This document shows positions 1-9,630 of a stretch of DNA of 64,000 nucleotides, one piece after another. The number at the start of each line of letters is the position of its first letter. The first letter of the stretch is position 1. The notes under the pieces are model-generated. The model searched no databases. It had not been told where the DNA came from and saw only the letters and a program-made list of their open reading frames with translations. This stretch comes from Sandaracinaceae bacterium. Lineage in GTDB: Bacteria; Myxococcota_A; Polyangia; Polyangiales; Houyiibacteriaceae. A program made the translations under genes and the position numbers. The stretch covers positions 1-64,000 of the forward strand of contig JACKEI010000002.1 in the NCBI GenBank assembly GCA_020633075.1, read 5' to 3'.

Positions 1-25
1 TCTGAACTGTGCTCTAGCCGGCAGC

Positions 26-1702
26 CTACGGCAGCGCGCCAGGCAGGTGCTGGGCGTCGCCCGGTGTGCGTACCACGAGGCGGTAGTCCCCGACGGCGAG
101 GTCGTGCGGGACGCCGAACGCACCAAAGAAGCGCCCGCGCGCGTCCGTCACGGCGACTCCCAGCAGCCGCTCTCCGCGGCCCGCGAGCAGCACCTCCACG
201 CGCATGCTCGCGACGGGGGCGCCGGCAGCGTTCGTGACCTGCCCTTCGAGGTCCAGCGCGCGTCCACGCAGCACTTCCGAGCTGGCCGCGGAGAGCCGCA
301 CCTGCACCCCCTCGCGTGGGCGGGGGGCGCTGCCTCCGCTCCCACTGCCGCTGGTCGCGGTCGCGCTGCCGTCGCTGGTGACGCCGCCTGCGCCGCTGCC
401 ATCCTGGCCCCCGCTCGCGCTGGTGGTGACGCTGCTGCTGCTGCTGCCCGCCCCGGGTTGATCAGCGCTGCCCTCGCCCCCCTCGGCTGCGCTCGCGCCG
501 CCACTCCCCGTGGTCTGTGCGGCGCGCTCCAGGCTCGCGCGGTACGCTGGCGGGCGGGGCAGCGGGTCCGCCATGCGCGGCTCGTAGTGGGGCGCGTCTG
601 TGTTGCCCTGCGTGCGCACGCCGGCGGCGGCGCCACCGAGGTCGATGCGCATCCACTCGCCTGCGGGGAGCCGCACCTCCACCCAGGCGTGCGCCTCGTT
701 CATGACGAAGTGCGTCGGGATGCCCAGCGCGAGCGCCGTGATGGTGAAGGCGTAGGCTCGGTGCCGACACACGCCCAGCATCCCCCGCGCCAGGTCCAGG
801 TAGATGTCTTGTCCGTCGCCGAAGGCCTCACGCGCCTCCCGGAACGAGCGGAAGTGGTGCACCAGCGTCTCGAGGGCGTGGCGGTAGGAGCTGCGCGGCG
901 ACAGGCCCAGCTCGGCGGCGAAGAGCAGGGCGTTCTCCCGCACGGAGCTCGGGAGGGGCGGCACCTCCGCAGCGCGCGCGCCCACGGGTAGGCTCGCGTC
1001 CGGCAGGCTCTGGTTGAAGTACCCCACCGGCGCGTCGGTGAGGAAGGCCAGGCGCACCACACCTGGGGCGCCCGGCGCCACGCGCACGAAGTAGTTGCCC
1101 GCCTCGTCGCGCTCGAACACCACGGGCACCCGCGGCTCCGTCTGGACGCTGAGGATCTGGCTCTCGGGGCTCACCGAGGGGATGGGCACCCGCACGCCCG
1201 AGCGGAAGTCCAGCGTGACGCTGCCCCAGAAGCGGTCGCGTCCGACGCCAGGCGCGCTCGCCACCGACAGCGTCTCCGGCGGCCTCGTGGGTGCGGCCAA
1301 GACGGGCACGCCGTCGGGCGCCAACACCACGCGGTCGAGCGCGCTCACACGCTTGTGCGGCATGACCGAGGGCGCGAACGCCACGCTGTAGTCCACGTCC
1401 TGCTCGAGGGTAGTCACGCGGTCGGGGCGAAATTCCGGTGAGCGGCGCCCCGCTTCGTCCTGGCCCAGGCCGTCACCCGGGATGGCCACCATGCGCGGAC
1501 CGGGGGCCTCTGCGGCGGTCAGGTTCGGGGCGGCGAGGACCTCCCCGTCGTACACGATCGCGCTCGGCGCGCCGCTCTCGCCCTGCCAGATGCTCAGCTC
1601 GTCGTCGCTCACCTCGGGCACGTACTCGTGGAGCACCGGTCGCTCGTCCGCGGTGGCGTGCCAGGGCAAGAGCGCGCTCACCAGCACCGTCACGCAGCGC
1701 AT
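26..1702 (-). CDS. Secreted transglutaminase-like protein with C-terminal Ig-like domain
   Basis: About 558 aa from the ATG at 1702, which gives a plausible short signal peptide ending near ALLPWHATA. A longer reading from 1804 would overlap the divergent protease gene. The transglutaminase-like core carries a visible triad: Cys near residue 312 (GVCRHRAY), His in NEAHAWVEV and Asp in RIDLGG. A low-complexity Gly/Ser/Thr linker follows, then a carboxypeptidase-regulatory or Ig-like fold (GRALDLEGQVTNAAGAPV). The family includes proteases and cross-linking enzymes; the substrate cannot be told. The protein stops soon after the last predicted strands, with no C-terminal membrane segment. Confidence 0.75.
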   Translation of the reverse strand: MRCVTVLVSALLPWHATADERPVLHEYVPEVSDDELSIWQGESGAPSAIVYDGEVLAAPNLTAAEAPGPRMVAIPGDGLGQDEAGRRSPEFRPDRVTTLEQDVDYSVAFAPSVMPHKRVSALDRVVLAPDGVPVLAAPTRPPETLSVASAPGVGRDRFWGSVTLDFRSGVRVPIPSVSPESQILSVQTEPRVPVVFERDEAGNYFVRVAPGAPGVVRLAFLTDAPVGYFNQSLPDASLPVGARAAEVPPLPSSVRENALLFAAELGLSPRSSYRHALETLVHHFRSFREAREAFGDGQDIYLDLARGMLGVCRHRAYAFTITALALGIPTHFVMNEAHAWVEVRLPAGEWMRIDLGGAAAGVRTQGNTDAPHYEPRMADPLPRPPAYRASLERAAQTTGSGGASAAEGGEGSADQPGAGSSSSSVTTSASGGQDGSGAGGVTSDGSATATSGSGSGGSAPRPREGVQVRLSAASSEVLRGRALDLEGQVTNAAGAPVASMRVEVLLAGRGERLLGVAVTDARGRFFGAFGVPHDLAVGDYRLVVRTPGDAQHLPGALP

Positions 1703-1751
1703 CAACACGCGGGTCGACGCGCGGGCCTCAGCAGGTATCCTGTTCGGCAAC

Positions 1752-2798
1752 GTGGACGCGCTTACGATTCTGGTCTCCATTGTGGGTCTCTCTGTGATGG
1801 TCATCGTACACGAGACCGGTCACTACCTGGCGGCCCGGGCCTTCGGTATGCGGGTGCTGCGCTACAGCATCGGCTTTGGCCCCACGCTGTTCAAGTGGCA
1901 GCCCAAGGGGAGCGACACCGTCTTCCAGATCGCGGCCGTGCCTTTTCTGGCCTACGTGCAGATCGCCGGGATGAACCCCTATGAAGAGGTGGACCCCGAG
2001 GACGAGGGGCTCTTCAACAAGAAGAGCGTCGTGGGCCGCATCGTGACCATCGCGGCCGGGCCCGTGGCCAACTACATCCTTGCCGTGCTCATCTTCTTCG
2101 GGCTCTTGGCCACGTACAACCTCCCGGACAGGTCCCTGGCGGAGCCGCCACAGGCGGGCAGCGTCATCGCGGGCTCGGCGGCGCAGAGCGGTGGCCTCCT
2201 CCCGGGTGACGTGTTCGTGAGCGTCGCCGGGCAGCCCGTGCACACCTTCGAGCAGGTCATCCAGGCGACCCAGGCCCGCGGCGGCGTGGCGACGGAGTAC
2301 GTGGTGGAGCGCGCGGGAGAGCGCGTGACGCTCACGGTCACCCCGGCCGACGACAACGGCGTGGCGCGCATCGGTGTCGCCAGCGCGGTGACCGAGACGC
2401 TGACCGGCATGCCCGTGGGCGAGGCGTTCAAGACGGCCCTCGTCATCCCTTGGCAGCGCACCAAGGAGACCATCACGCAGATGGCCTCCATGTTCCAGAC
2501 GCGCGACACGTCCGGCGTGGGTGGCCCCGTCCAGATCGCGCGCATGTTGGGCGAGGCGGCGGACAAGGGCTGGCAGCCCTTCGTGAGCCTGATCGGGCTC
2601 ATCTCCATCGCGCTCGGCGTGTTCAACCTGCTGCCCTTCCCGGCGCTGGACGGCGGGCGCTTGGTGTTCCTCGGCTACGAGGTGGTCACGCGCCGCAAGC
2701 CCAACGAGCACTTCGAGACCGCCGTGCACGTCATGGGCATCTTGTTCCTGCTGAGCGTCATGGTGCTGGTCACGTACCGCGACATCTTCGGGGGCTGA
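1752..2798 (+). CDS. rseP: RseP-like site-2 membrane metalloprotease (M50)
   Basis: 348 aa from GTG 1752, chosen because the first membrane helix (LTILVSIVGLSVMVIV) follows directly and the region upstream is antisense to the divergent gene. Zinc motif HETGH is at residues 20-24 and the second ligand motif LDGG at about 299-302, near the C-terminal helices. One PDZ domain (about 120-215) lies between. Site-2 proteases cut transmembrane anti-sigma factors in envelope-stress signalling, and this is the inferred role. The usual neighbours (dxr, bamA, uppS) are absent, so it may be a paralogue rather than the essential copy. About 50 bp separate it from the divergent transglutaminase gene, leaving room for promoters. 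Confidence 0.88.
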   Translation: MDALTILVSIVGLSVMVIVHETGHYLAARAFGMRVLRYSIGFGPTLFKWQPKGSDTVFQIAAVPFLAYVQIAGMNPYEEVDPEDEGLFNKKSVVGRIVTIAAGPVANYILAVLIFFGLLATYNLPDRSLAEPPQAGSVIAGSAAQSGGLLPGDVFVSVAGQPVHTFEQVIQATQARGGVATEYVVERAGERVTLTVTPADDNGVARIGVASAVTETLTGMPVGEAFKTALVIPWQRTKETITQMASMFQTRDTSGVGGPVQIARMLGEAADKGWQPFVSLIGLISIALGVFNLLPFPALDGGRLVFLGYEVVTRRKPNEHFETAVHVMGILFLLSVMVLVTYRDIFGG

Positions 2799-2854
2799 CG
2801 CGGCGCGCGCTGGCGCGGTTGACAGAGGGGCGCTGACCCGGCGACTGTCGGGCC

Positions 2855-3481
2855 ATGCATCTCCGTAGCGACTCCTTCGAACACGACGCTCCCATCCCCG
2901 CGCGCTGCGCGTTCGGTACCTACGACCCCGAGAGCCACGTGCGGCTGAGCGACAACAAGAGCCCGCACCTGGCCTGGTCCGGTGCGCCGGCCGAGACGCA
3001 GAGCTACGTCGTCATCTGCACGGACTTCGACGTGCCCAGCAAGGCGGACGACGTGAACCAAGAGGGCAAGACCGTGCCCTATGACCTACCGCGCGTAGCG
3101 TTTCATCACTGGGCGCTCGTGGACGTGCCGGCCAGCAAGACCGAGCTGGCCGAGGGGGAGCTGTGCGACGGCATCACCCCGCGCGGCAAGAGCGGCCCAG
3201 AGAGCGCGGGCGGCACCCGCAGCGGGCTGAACGGGTACACCGAGTGGTTCGCGGGCGACGCGGACATGAGCGGCGACTACTACGGCTACGACGGCCCGTG
3301 CCCGCCCTGGAACGACGAGCGCGTGCACCGCTACCACTTCGTGGTCTACGCGCTGAGCGTCCCGCGCGCGCCGGTCGAAGGCACCTTCCGCGTGGAGCAG
3401 GTGCTCGAGGCCATCGCCCCGCACGTGGTCGCCAAGGCCGGGCTCGCGGGCACGTACCACATCTACCCCGACGCGCGCTGA
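2855..3481 (+). CDS. YbhB/YbcL-type phosphatidylethanolamine-binding (PEBP) protein
   Basis: 208 aa, no signal peptide, so probably cytoplasmic. It shows the bacterial Raf-kinase-inhibitor-like fold: SPHLAWSGAPAETQSYVV, the ligand-pocket segment DFDVP, FHHWALVDVP, and the later DGPCPPWNDERVHRYHF region. The family binds small anionic ligands, but its bacterial role is poorly defined. It is slightly longer than E. coli YbhB because of an insert around residues 60-75. It starts 56 bp after the protease stop codon on the same strand and could be co-transcribed. Confidence 0.85.
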   Translation: MHLRSDSFEHDAPIPARCAFGTYDPESHVRLSDNKSPHLAWSGAPAETQSYVVICTDFDVPSKADDVNQEGKTVPYDLPRVAFHHWALVDVPASKTELAEGELCDGITPRGKSGPESAGGTRSGLNGYTEWFAGDADMSGDYYGYDGPCPPWNDERVHRYHFVVYALSVPRAPVEGTFRVEQVLEAIAPHVVAKAGLAGTYHIYPDAR

Positions 3482-3540
3482 GGGGCCGGTAGGAGGCGCG
3501 CCCGGGGTGCCCACGGGTCGCTCGCGACCGAGGTCACCCG

Positions 3541-4401
3541 CTACAGGCGCATGCGCACGGGCACCGAGATCTCTTGTTGGCGCCAGTGCGGTCGCAGCTC
3601 TGCGGGTGGAGCGGGTACGCTCCCCAGGCGCTGCGCGGCCTCCAAGACGGCGCTGTCCAGGCTGGCGTGCCCGGAGGAGCGCTTCACGCGCCAGCGCACG
3701 ACCTGACCGTTCTCGTCCACGATGAGCCCCAGGGTCACCGTGCCCTCGATGTGCGCGATGATGGCCGCGCGCGGGTAGGTGACGCCGGGCCGCACACGGC
3801 CGCTCAGCAGGTTCATGTAACCGCGGGTGAGCCCCACGAGGTCCACCGCCGGGCCGGTGCCCTCGGTGGCCTGCGCGGCGCGGGGGTTGGTCTCCCCCTC
3901 GCGGACCGTGCTGCCCAGGCCGTGCGCGCTGCCCCCTGCGGCGCCCGCGGTGAACACGGGGCCCCCGGCGCCGGGGTTCGTCGCGGCCATCACCTGGGCG
4001 GCTGCGGGCGGGGGCGCGCTCTCGGCCTCTGCCTGCTGCGGGGGCGGCGTCGGCGCAAGCGGCGGTGGGGTCTCGCGCCGAGGGGGCGGCACGGCGGCCG
4101 CGGGCAGCGGCGCGGGCGGCTCAGGCGGTGGCGCCTCGGGCTCTGGAGCCGGCGGCTCCGCGGCGAGCACCTCTTCCACACTCAGAAACACCAGCTCCCG
4201 CTCTGGGGCCACGGGCCGCTGGGCCAGCCCGGTGGGCACGAAGGCGACCACGATGGCGTGCACCACGACCGAGCTCACCACGCAGAGGGGCACGTGCCAC
4301 TCGGGAGCCACCCGGGGCCTGCTGCGTCGCACGGGGGCGGGCTCGACAGCCCGAAGAGGGGCTGCACTCAGCATTTCCGTCGTGTTTTCGAGGGCCGGCA
4401 T
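3541..4401 (-). CDS. tonB: TonB-type energy transducer
   Basis: 286 aa from ATG 4401; an in-frame ATG at 4374 is preceded by a better purine-rich stretch and may be the true start. It has a cytoplasmic N-terminus, one membrane anchor (VPLCVVSSVVVHAIVVAFV, about 36-54), a long Pro/Glu/Ala-rich periplasmic linker (about 80-140), and a C-terminal TonB domain (about 200-286) with YPRAAIIAHIEGTVTLGLIVDENG. TonB couples the ExbBD proton motor to outer-membrane receptors. No exbBD or receptor gene is adjacent. A Fur-box-like sequence lies just upstream (4415-4433), which suggests iron control. Confidence 0.85.
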   Translation of the reverse strand: MPALENTTEMLSAAPLRAVEPAPVRRSRPRVAPEWHVPLCVVSSVVVHAIVVAFVPTGLAQRPVAPERELVFLSVEEVLAAEPPAPEPEAPPPEPPAPLPAAAVPPPRRETPPPLAPTPPPQQAEAESAPPPAAAQVMAATNPGAGGPVFTAGAAGGSAHGLGSTVREGETNPRAAQATEGTGPAVDLVGLTRGYMNLLSGRVRPGVTYPRAAIIAHIEGTVTLGLIVDENGQVVRWRVKRSSGHASLDSAVLEAAQRLGSVPAPPAELRPHWRQQEISVPVRMRL

Positions 4402-4414
4402 GGGGGCTGGTCTA

Positions 4415-4433
4415 GATATTGATATTCGTATTC
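4415..4433 (-). promoter_or_regulatory. Fur-box-like operator upstream of tonB
   Basis: GATATTGATATTCGTATTC matches the 19-bp Fur consensus GATAATGATAATCATTATC at 14 of 19 positions. It sits in an AT-rich island in otherwise about 70% GC DNA, 13 bp upstream of the first possible tonB start codon. Fur repression of tonB under iron sufficiency is well known in other bacteria; here it is inferred from the match alone. Confidence 0.5.
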
Positions 4434-4545
4434 GATTTCAGCAAGTCGAATCGTGCTCTTCTCGGTCGTACGCCAGGCGCCTTCTGGGCCTTCCTCCGCC
4501 CCCGCGTCAGCCGGCTCACGCCCCGCGGGAGCGCGCGCCGGCGGG

Positions 4546-7299
4546 TCAGCGCGGAGGACGAGCGCTCCGGCGCCTGCGAGCCAGGCCTAGCGCCAGCAGC
4601 AGCGCTCCCCAGGCGTGTTCCCAGCCCGCCCGCGGCGCGCCGAGCGAGCACAGGCCACCGCCGGCGACGATGATGCGAGGGGCGTCGCTGTCGTCCTGGA
4701 AGTCCCAAGCGCCGTCTCCGTCGCTGTCTGGCAAGGGCAGGGGCTCGCCGCCCACCGAGGGGTCCACGCGGTCGGCCAAGCCGTTCATGTTGGTGTCTCC
4801 GGCGCCGTCCAGCCGACCGTCGCCGTTCCCATCCACGCCGCCCGCCTCGACGGTGTCGTTCGCGCCTTCGGCGTCCGCGTCCGGGTCCAGGTAGTCGGGT
4901 GTGCCGTCCGCGTCCGTGTCCCTCGACGGGATGACCGAGGTGATCAGCGTCACGTCACCGTCGTCGGCGTCCGCGGTCGCGTGCAGGCCGTCGCGGTCCG
5001 CGTCACGCGTGTCGTCCAGGCGCCCGTCGCGGTCCAGATCCAGCACGTCTCGCCCGGCGTTCTCGAGCAGGTCCGGCACCCCGTCCCCGTCGGAGTCCAG
5101 GTCGAGCTGGTTCGGCACGCCGTCGCCGTCTGCGTCGCTGAGGTCGTCCGTGCCGTCCTGGTTTTCGTCGACGAAGCGTGGCGAGTCGGTGTCACGCCAG
5201 TTGGGGATCCCGTCTTGATCGAAGTCGAGCGAGAAGTCGTAGCCGCCGCCCTCCACCAGGTCGGTGATCCCGTCGTCGTCGTCGTCTGCGTCCTTGTCGT
5301 CGGGGACCCCGTCCCCGTCGCTGTCTGCCGTCGCGAGCGGCGCGCAGCGCCGCCGTGGCACATCGCACGTCGTCCCCGGCCCGCAGTCGGCCTCGGCGAG
5401 GCAACCGCAGCGGCGCCCATCGGTGCCATACACGCAGACACCGCCAGCGACGGCCGCCCGGCAGGCGTCGTCGTCCAGGCACGAACCGCAGCGTCCCGTT
5501 TCTGCGTCGCACAGCCCTGCGCCCGGATCTCGGTCCAGGCACTCGGCGCTGATGAAGCACACGCTGCACCCGCCGCTGGTGCAGATGGGGGCGCTCGCGG
5601 GGCAGTCCAGGTGACTCACGCAGGCCACGCAGCGGCCATCGCTCGCGCAGCGGAGGCCGCTCGTAGGGCCACAGTCCTGGTCGCTGACGCACGCCCGACA
5701 GCTGCGCGTCGCGGGGTCACACACCGGGTGGAGGAGGTCGCAGGCGCTCGAGTCCTCGGCGCTGCACGCGACGCAGGCGTGGTCCTCGAGATCGCACACC
5801 GAGAGGCCCGGGGTGGTGCAGTCCGCGGAGGTGTTGCAGCCGGTGCAGGTGGGCGCGAGGCTCCACTGCAGCGGTCGCGCCGGGTCGCACAGCTCGCACG
5901 CGTCAGAGGGGTTCGTCGCTCCGGCGGGGACGCACACGGACGCGATCACGCAGCCGCTGGCGACGACGTTCGAGCAGGTCCCTTGGGCCTCGTCGCACGC
6001 GTCGTCGGTGCAGCTCAGGCCATCGCCGCAGGGGCTCGCCCCGCCCGTGCAGGTGCCCGCGAGGCACTGGTCGTCCGCGGTGCAGAAGCGACCGTCGTCA
6101 CAAGGCACTCCGTCACGAGCGCTCCACGCAGTGGCGCTCACGCTCGCGTTGCACTGCTCACAGGGATTGCTGGGGTTGGGCTCTCCGTCGGCGTAGCAGG
6201 TGGCGCCGATGGCGCAGGGACACGGGGCGCCGTACTCGAGGCGCAGCTCCTCGAGCGTGGCGTATGGCTCGGGGGCGCCTGGCGTCGTGCTCGTGTCCAG
6301 CAAGGTCGCGTCCACGCGATACTGCACGAACGCCCCGCTCGGCACGCCGCTCAGGGAGGCGCCGTCGGTGAACGGGCCGCTCCACGGCGCCGTCGACAGC
6401 GCGTTCACGCTCGACCCGGTGCGTACGAAGACCAGAAGCGTGGCGCTGGCGGTGGTCGCGTCCAGCTCGAGAGCTTGCAGCTGACGGGCACCACCCAGCG
6501 AGAACACCGCCGACTCGAGCGAGCTCAGCAGGCCGCTGCGGAACTCGAAGGGCACCTCGGTCCCTGCCGCGCCGTTGTTGGGCAGCGTGCCGAGCGGCAG
6601 GTTCACTGCGGCCGCGGTGGCGACGTCCGCGAACACGAGGAAGCTCTGCAGGTTGGTGCGCGCCGTGATGGCCCCGCTCACGACCGCGCCGGTACCCGGG
6701 AGCGTCAAGATGAAGCCGTCCGCGCAGCCGGTGCTCCAGCTGTGCCCCACGGCGCCCGCGCCCGCGACGAGCGTGACCTCGCCCGGCTCGTCGGCGTAGA
6801 CCAGCTCGACGCCGGGGCTGGCCGTGAAGCGTGCGTCGAAGCCCGCGGCGCAGCCCATTTGACCGGAACCGTCCGCGACGGTGACGAGGCTGAGGACACC
6901 CGTCGTCGTGTCCCGATGCACGAAGACGTGCGCCTCACGGCACGTAGGGGGCGGCGCGGCGAGCGTGATCGCGCAGCCGGTAAAGCCCACGTACTGCTCG
7001 GCCGTCGTAGCGCTCGCGACGACCCGGAGGGCACGCGTGGTGCCGTCCGTGGCGCGCACGAAGGCCACCGTCGTGGCCCTCAGCTCACCGCTGACCTCGT
7101 GCGACCACTGACCCGTGGCTGACGCGAAGCCGACCTCACCGGAGAGGTCGTTGCTGCTGCTCAGCCCCGGGCCGGCGCTCCAGTCGGACTGCGTGAGTGT
7201 GTCGGCTCGGGCGCTACCACAGAGGGCGAGCGCAGCGAGGGGCAGCACGGCCGACGCGACGCGCAACGCGGCGGCGGCCCGTGGACAAGCGATAAGCAT
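4546..7299 (-). CDS. Secreted surface protein with Cys-rich modules, thrombospondin type 3 repeats and MYXO-CTERM-like tail
   Basis: 917 aa from ATG 7299, where a clear signal peptide begins (AAALRVASAVLPLAALALC). The open frame continues upstream to 7875, but that part is antisense to ilvD. The N-terminal half is a beta-rich domain of unknown function. The middle holds Cys-rich repeats (CxDGxxCxxxDxC type, as in myxobacterial adhesins). Then comes an Asp-rich thrombospondin type 3 array (DSDGDGVPD and variants), which should bind calcium. The C-terminus has the three parts of a MYXO-CTERM signal: a Cys (GGLCSLG), a hydrophobic helix (AWGALLLALGLA) and an Arg cluster (RRRR). Such proteins are processed and displayed on the surface. 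It lies 38 bp downstream of ilvD on the same strand. Confidence 0.8.
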   Translation of the reverse strand: MLIACPRAAAALRVASAVLPLAALALCGSARADTLTQSDWSAGPGLSSSNDLSGEVGFASATGQWSHEVSGELRATTVAFVRATDGTTRALRVVASATTAEQYVGFTGCAITLAAPPPTCREAHVFVHRDTTTGVLSLVTVADGSGQMGCAAGFDARFTASPGVELVYADEPGEVTLVAGAGAVGHSWSTGCADGFILTLPGTGAVVSGAITARTNLQSFLVFADVATAAAVNLPLGTLPNNGAAGTEVPFEFRSGLLSSLESAVFSLGGARQLQALELDATTASATLLVFVRTGSSVNALSTAPWSGPFTDGASLSGVPSGAFVQYRVDATLLDTSTTPGAPEPYATLEELRLEYGAPCPCAIGATCYADGEPNPSNPCEQCNASVSATAWSARDGVPCDDGRFCTADDQCLAGTCTGGASPCGDGLSCTDDACDEAQGTCSNVVASGCVIASVCVPAGATNPSDACELCDPARPLQWSLAPTCTGCNTSADCTTPGLSVCDLEDHACVACSAEDSSACDLLHPVCDPATRSCRACVSDQDCGPTSGLRCASDGRCVACVSHLDCPASAPICTSGGCSVCFISAECLDRDPGAGLCDAETGRCGSCLDDDACRAAVAGGVCVYGTDGRRCGCLAEADCGPGTTCDVPRRRCAPLATADSDGDGVPDDKDADDDDDGITDLVEGGGYDFSLDFDQDGIPNWRDTDSPRFVDENQDGTDDLSDADGDGVPNQLDLDSDGDGVPDLLENAGRDVLDLDRDGRLDDTRDADRDGLHATADADDGDVTLITSVIPSRDTDADGTPDYLDPDADAEGANDTVEAGGVDGNGDGRLDGAGDTNMNGLADRVDPSVGGEPLPLPDSDGDGAWDFQDDSDAPRIIVAGGGLCSLGAPRAGWEHAWGALLLALGLARRRRSARPPR

Positions 7300-7337
7300 G
7301 CCCCATTGTACGCACGAAGGGGCCGTCCGGTAGCCGA

Positions 7338-9020
<1,683 letters not shown>

Positions 9021-9076
9021 GAGGCCGCGACGATAGCGCGCCTCGGGCGTGCTCGCACACGGTCTCGACCGGGCGT

Positions 9077-9424
9077 TCAGTTCGAGGACGGCGCGGCGTT
9101 GGCTTCCAGTTGGCGGACCACGCGCAGGTCTTCGTCGCAGTCCGCGATGTTGCCGGCGTATTCCAGGATGTGGACCCCGGTGATGTACCAGGTGCCGACG
9201 ATCAGCAGCACCACCTGGACGAACACGGCGAGCGCGATCCAGAAGCCCCACAGGACCCCTGCCGGCACGGCCAGCACGGCCAGCACGATCATCTTGAAAG
9301 CGTTGTTGCGGTCGCGTTCGCTCGAGGCCTTGAGCGCGACCAGGCGCTCACGCTCGCGTTCCAGCAGGAACCGCCGGTGCGCGAGGCCCTCGGGGGAGTC
9401 AGGGTCCGCTTTGTGCTGCACCAA
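9077..9424 (-). CDS. Small membrane protein of unknown function
   Basis: Up to 115 aa; start uncertain (TTG 9424 or GTG 9421, no clear ribosome site). The N-terminal third is a charged, probably helical segment (LERERERLVALKASSERDRNN). Two hydrophobic helices follow (about 45-62 and 66-85), then a short acidic tail. I recognise no family. It ends 56 bp before the ilvD start on the same strand. Confidence 0.55.
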   Translation of the reverse strand: MVQHKADPDSPEGLAHRRFLLERERERLVALKASSERDRNNAFKMIVLAVLAVPAGVLWGFWIALAVFVQVVLLIVGTWYITGVHILEYAGNIADCDEDLRVVRQLEANAAPSSN

Positions 9425-9524
9425 CCCGATTTGGCACGCGACCTTCCGGCGGTCAACGGCGCGCGACCCGGGGCGCGCGGGAACTTGCGCTCGACGGACG
9501 GAGGCCGCACGGTTGGGGCCTGCC

Positions 9525-9607
9525 GCGAGGATGGCGGAATGGCAGACGCGCCGGGTTTAGGTTCCGGTTGGTTAACACCAGTGGAGGTTCGAGTCCTCTT
9601 CCTCGCA
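9525..9607 (+). tRNA. tRNA-Leu (anticodon UAG)
   Basis: The acceptor arms GCGAGGA (9525-9531) and TCCTCGC (9600-9606) pair fully, with discriminator A at 9607. The anticodon stem CCGGG/TCCGG encloses loop TTTAGGT, giving anticodon TAG at 9558-9560, which reads CUA. A long class II variable arm (around TTGGTTAACACCA) and the T-arm with TTCGAGT confirm a leucine tRNA. The 3' CCA is not encoded (the sequence continues ACCG), so CCA must be added by nucleotidyltransferase. Confidence 0.95.
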
Positions 9608-9630
9608 CCGCTTGAAACGACGCGCGTACG

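Noticed and set aside
1482..1751. Longer start for the RseP-like protease at 1482
   Set aside because: The extra 90 residues are antisense to the transglutaminase gene, and the first membrane helix starts right after GTG 1752.
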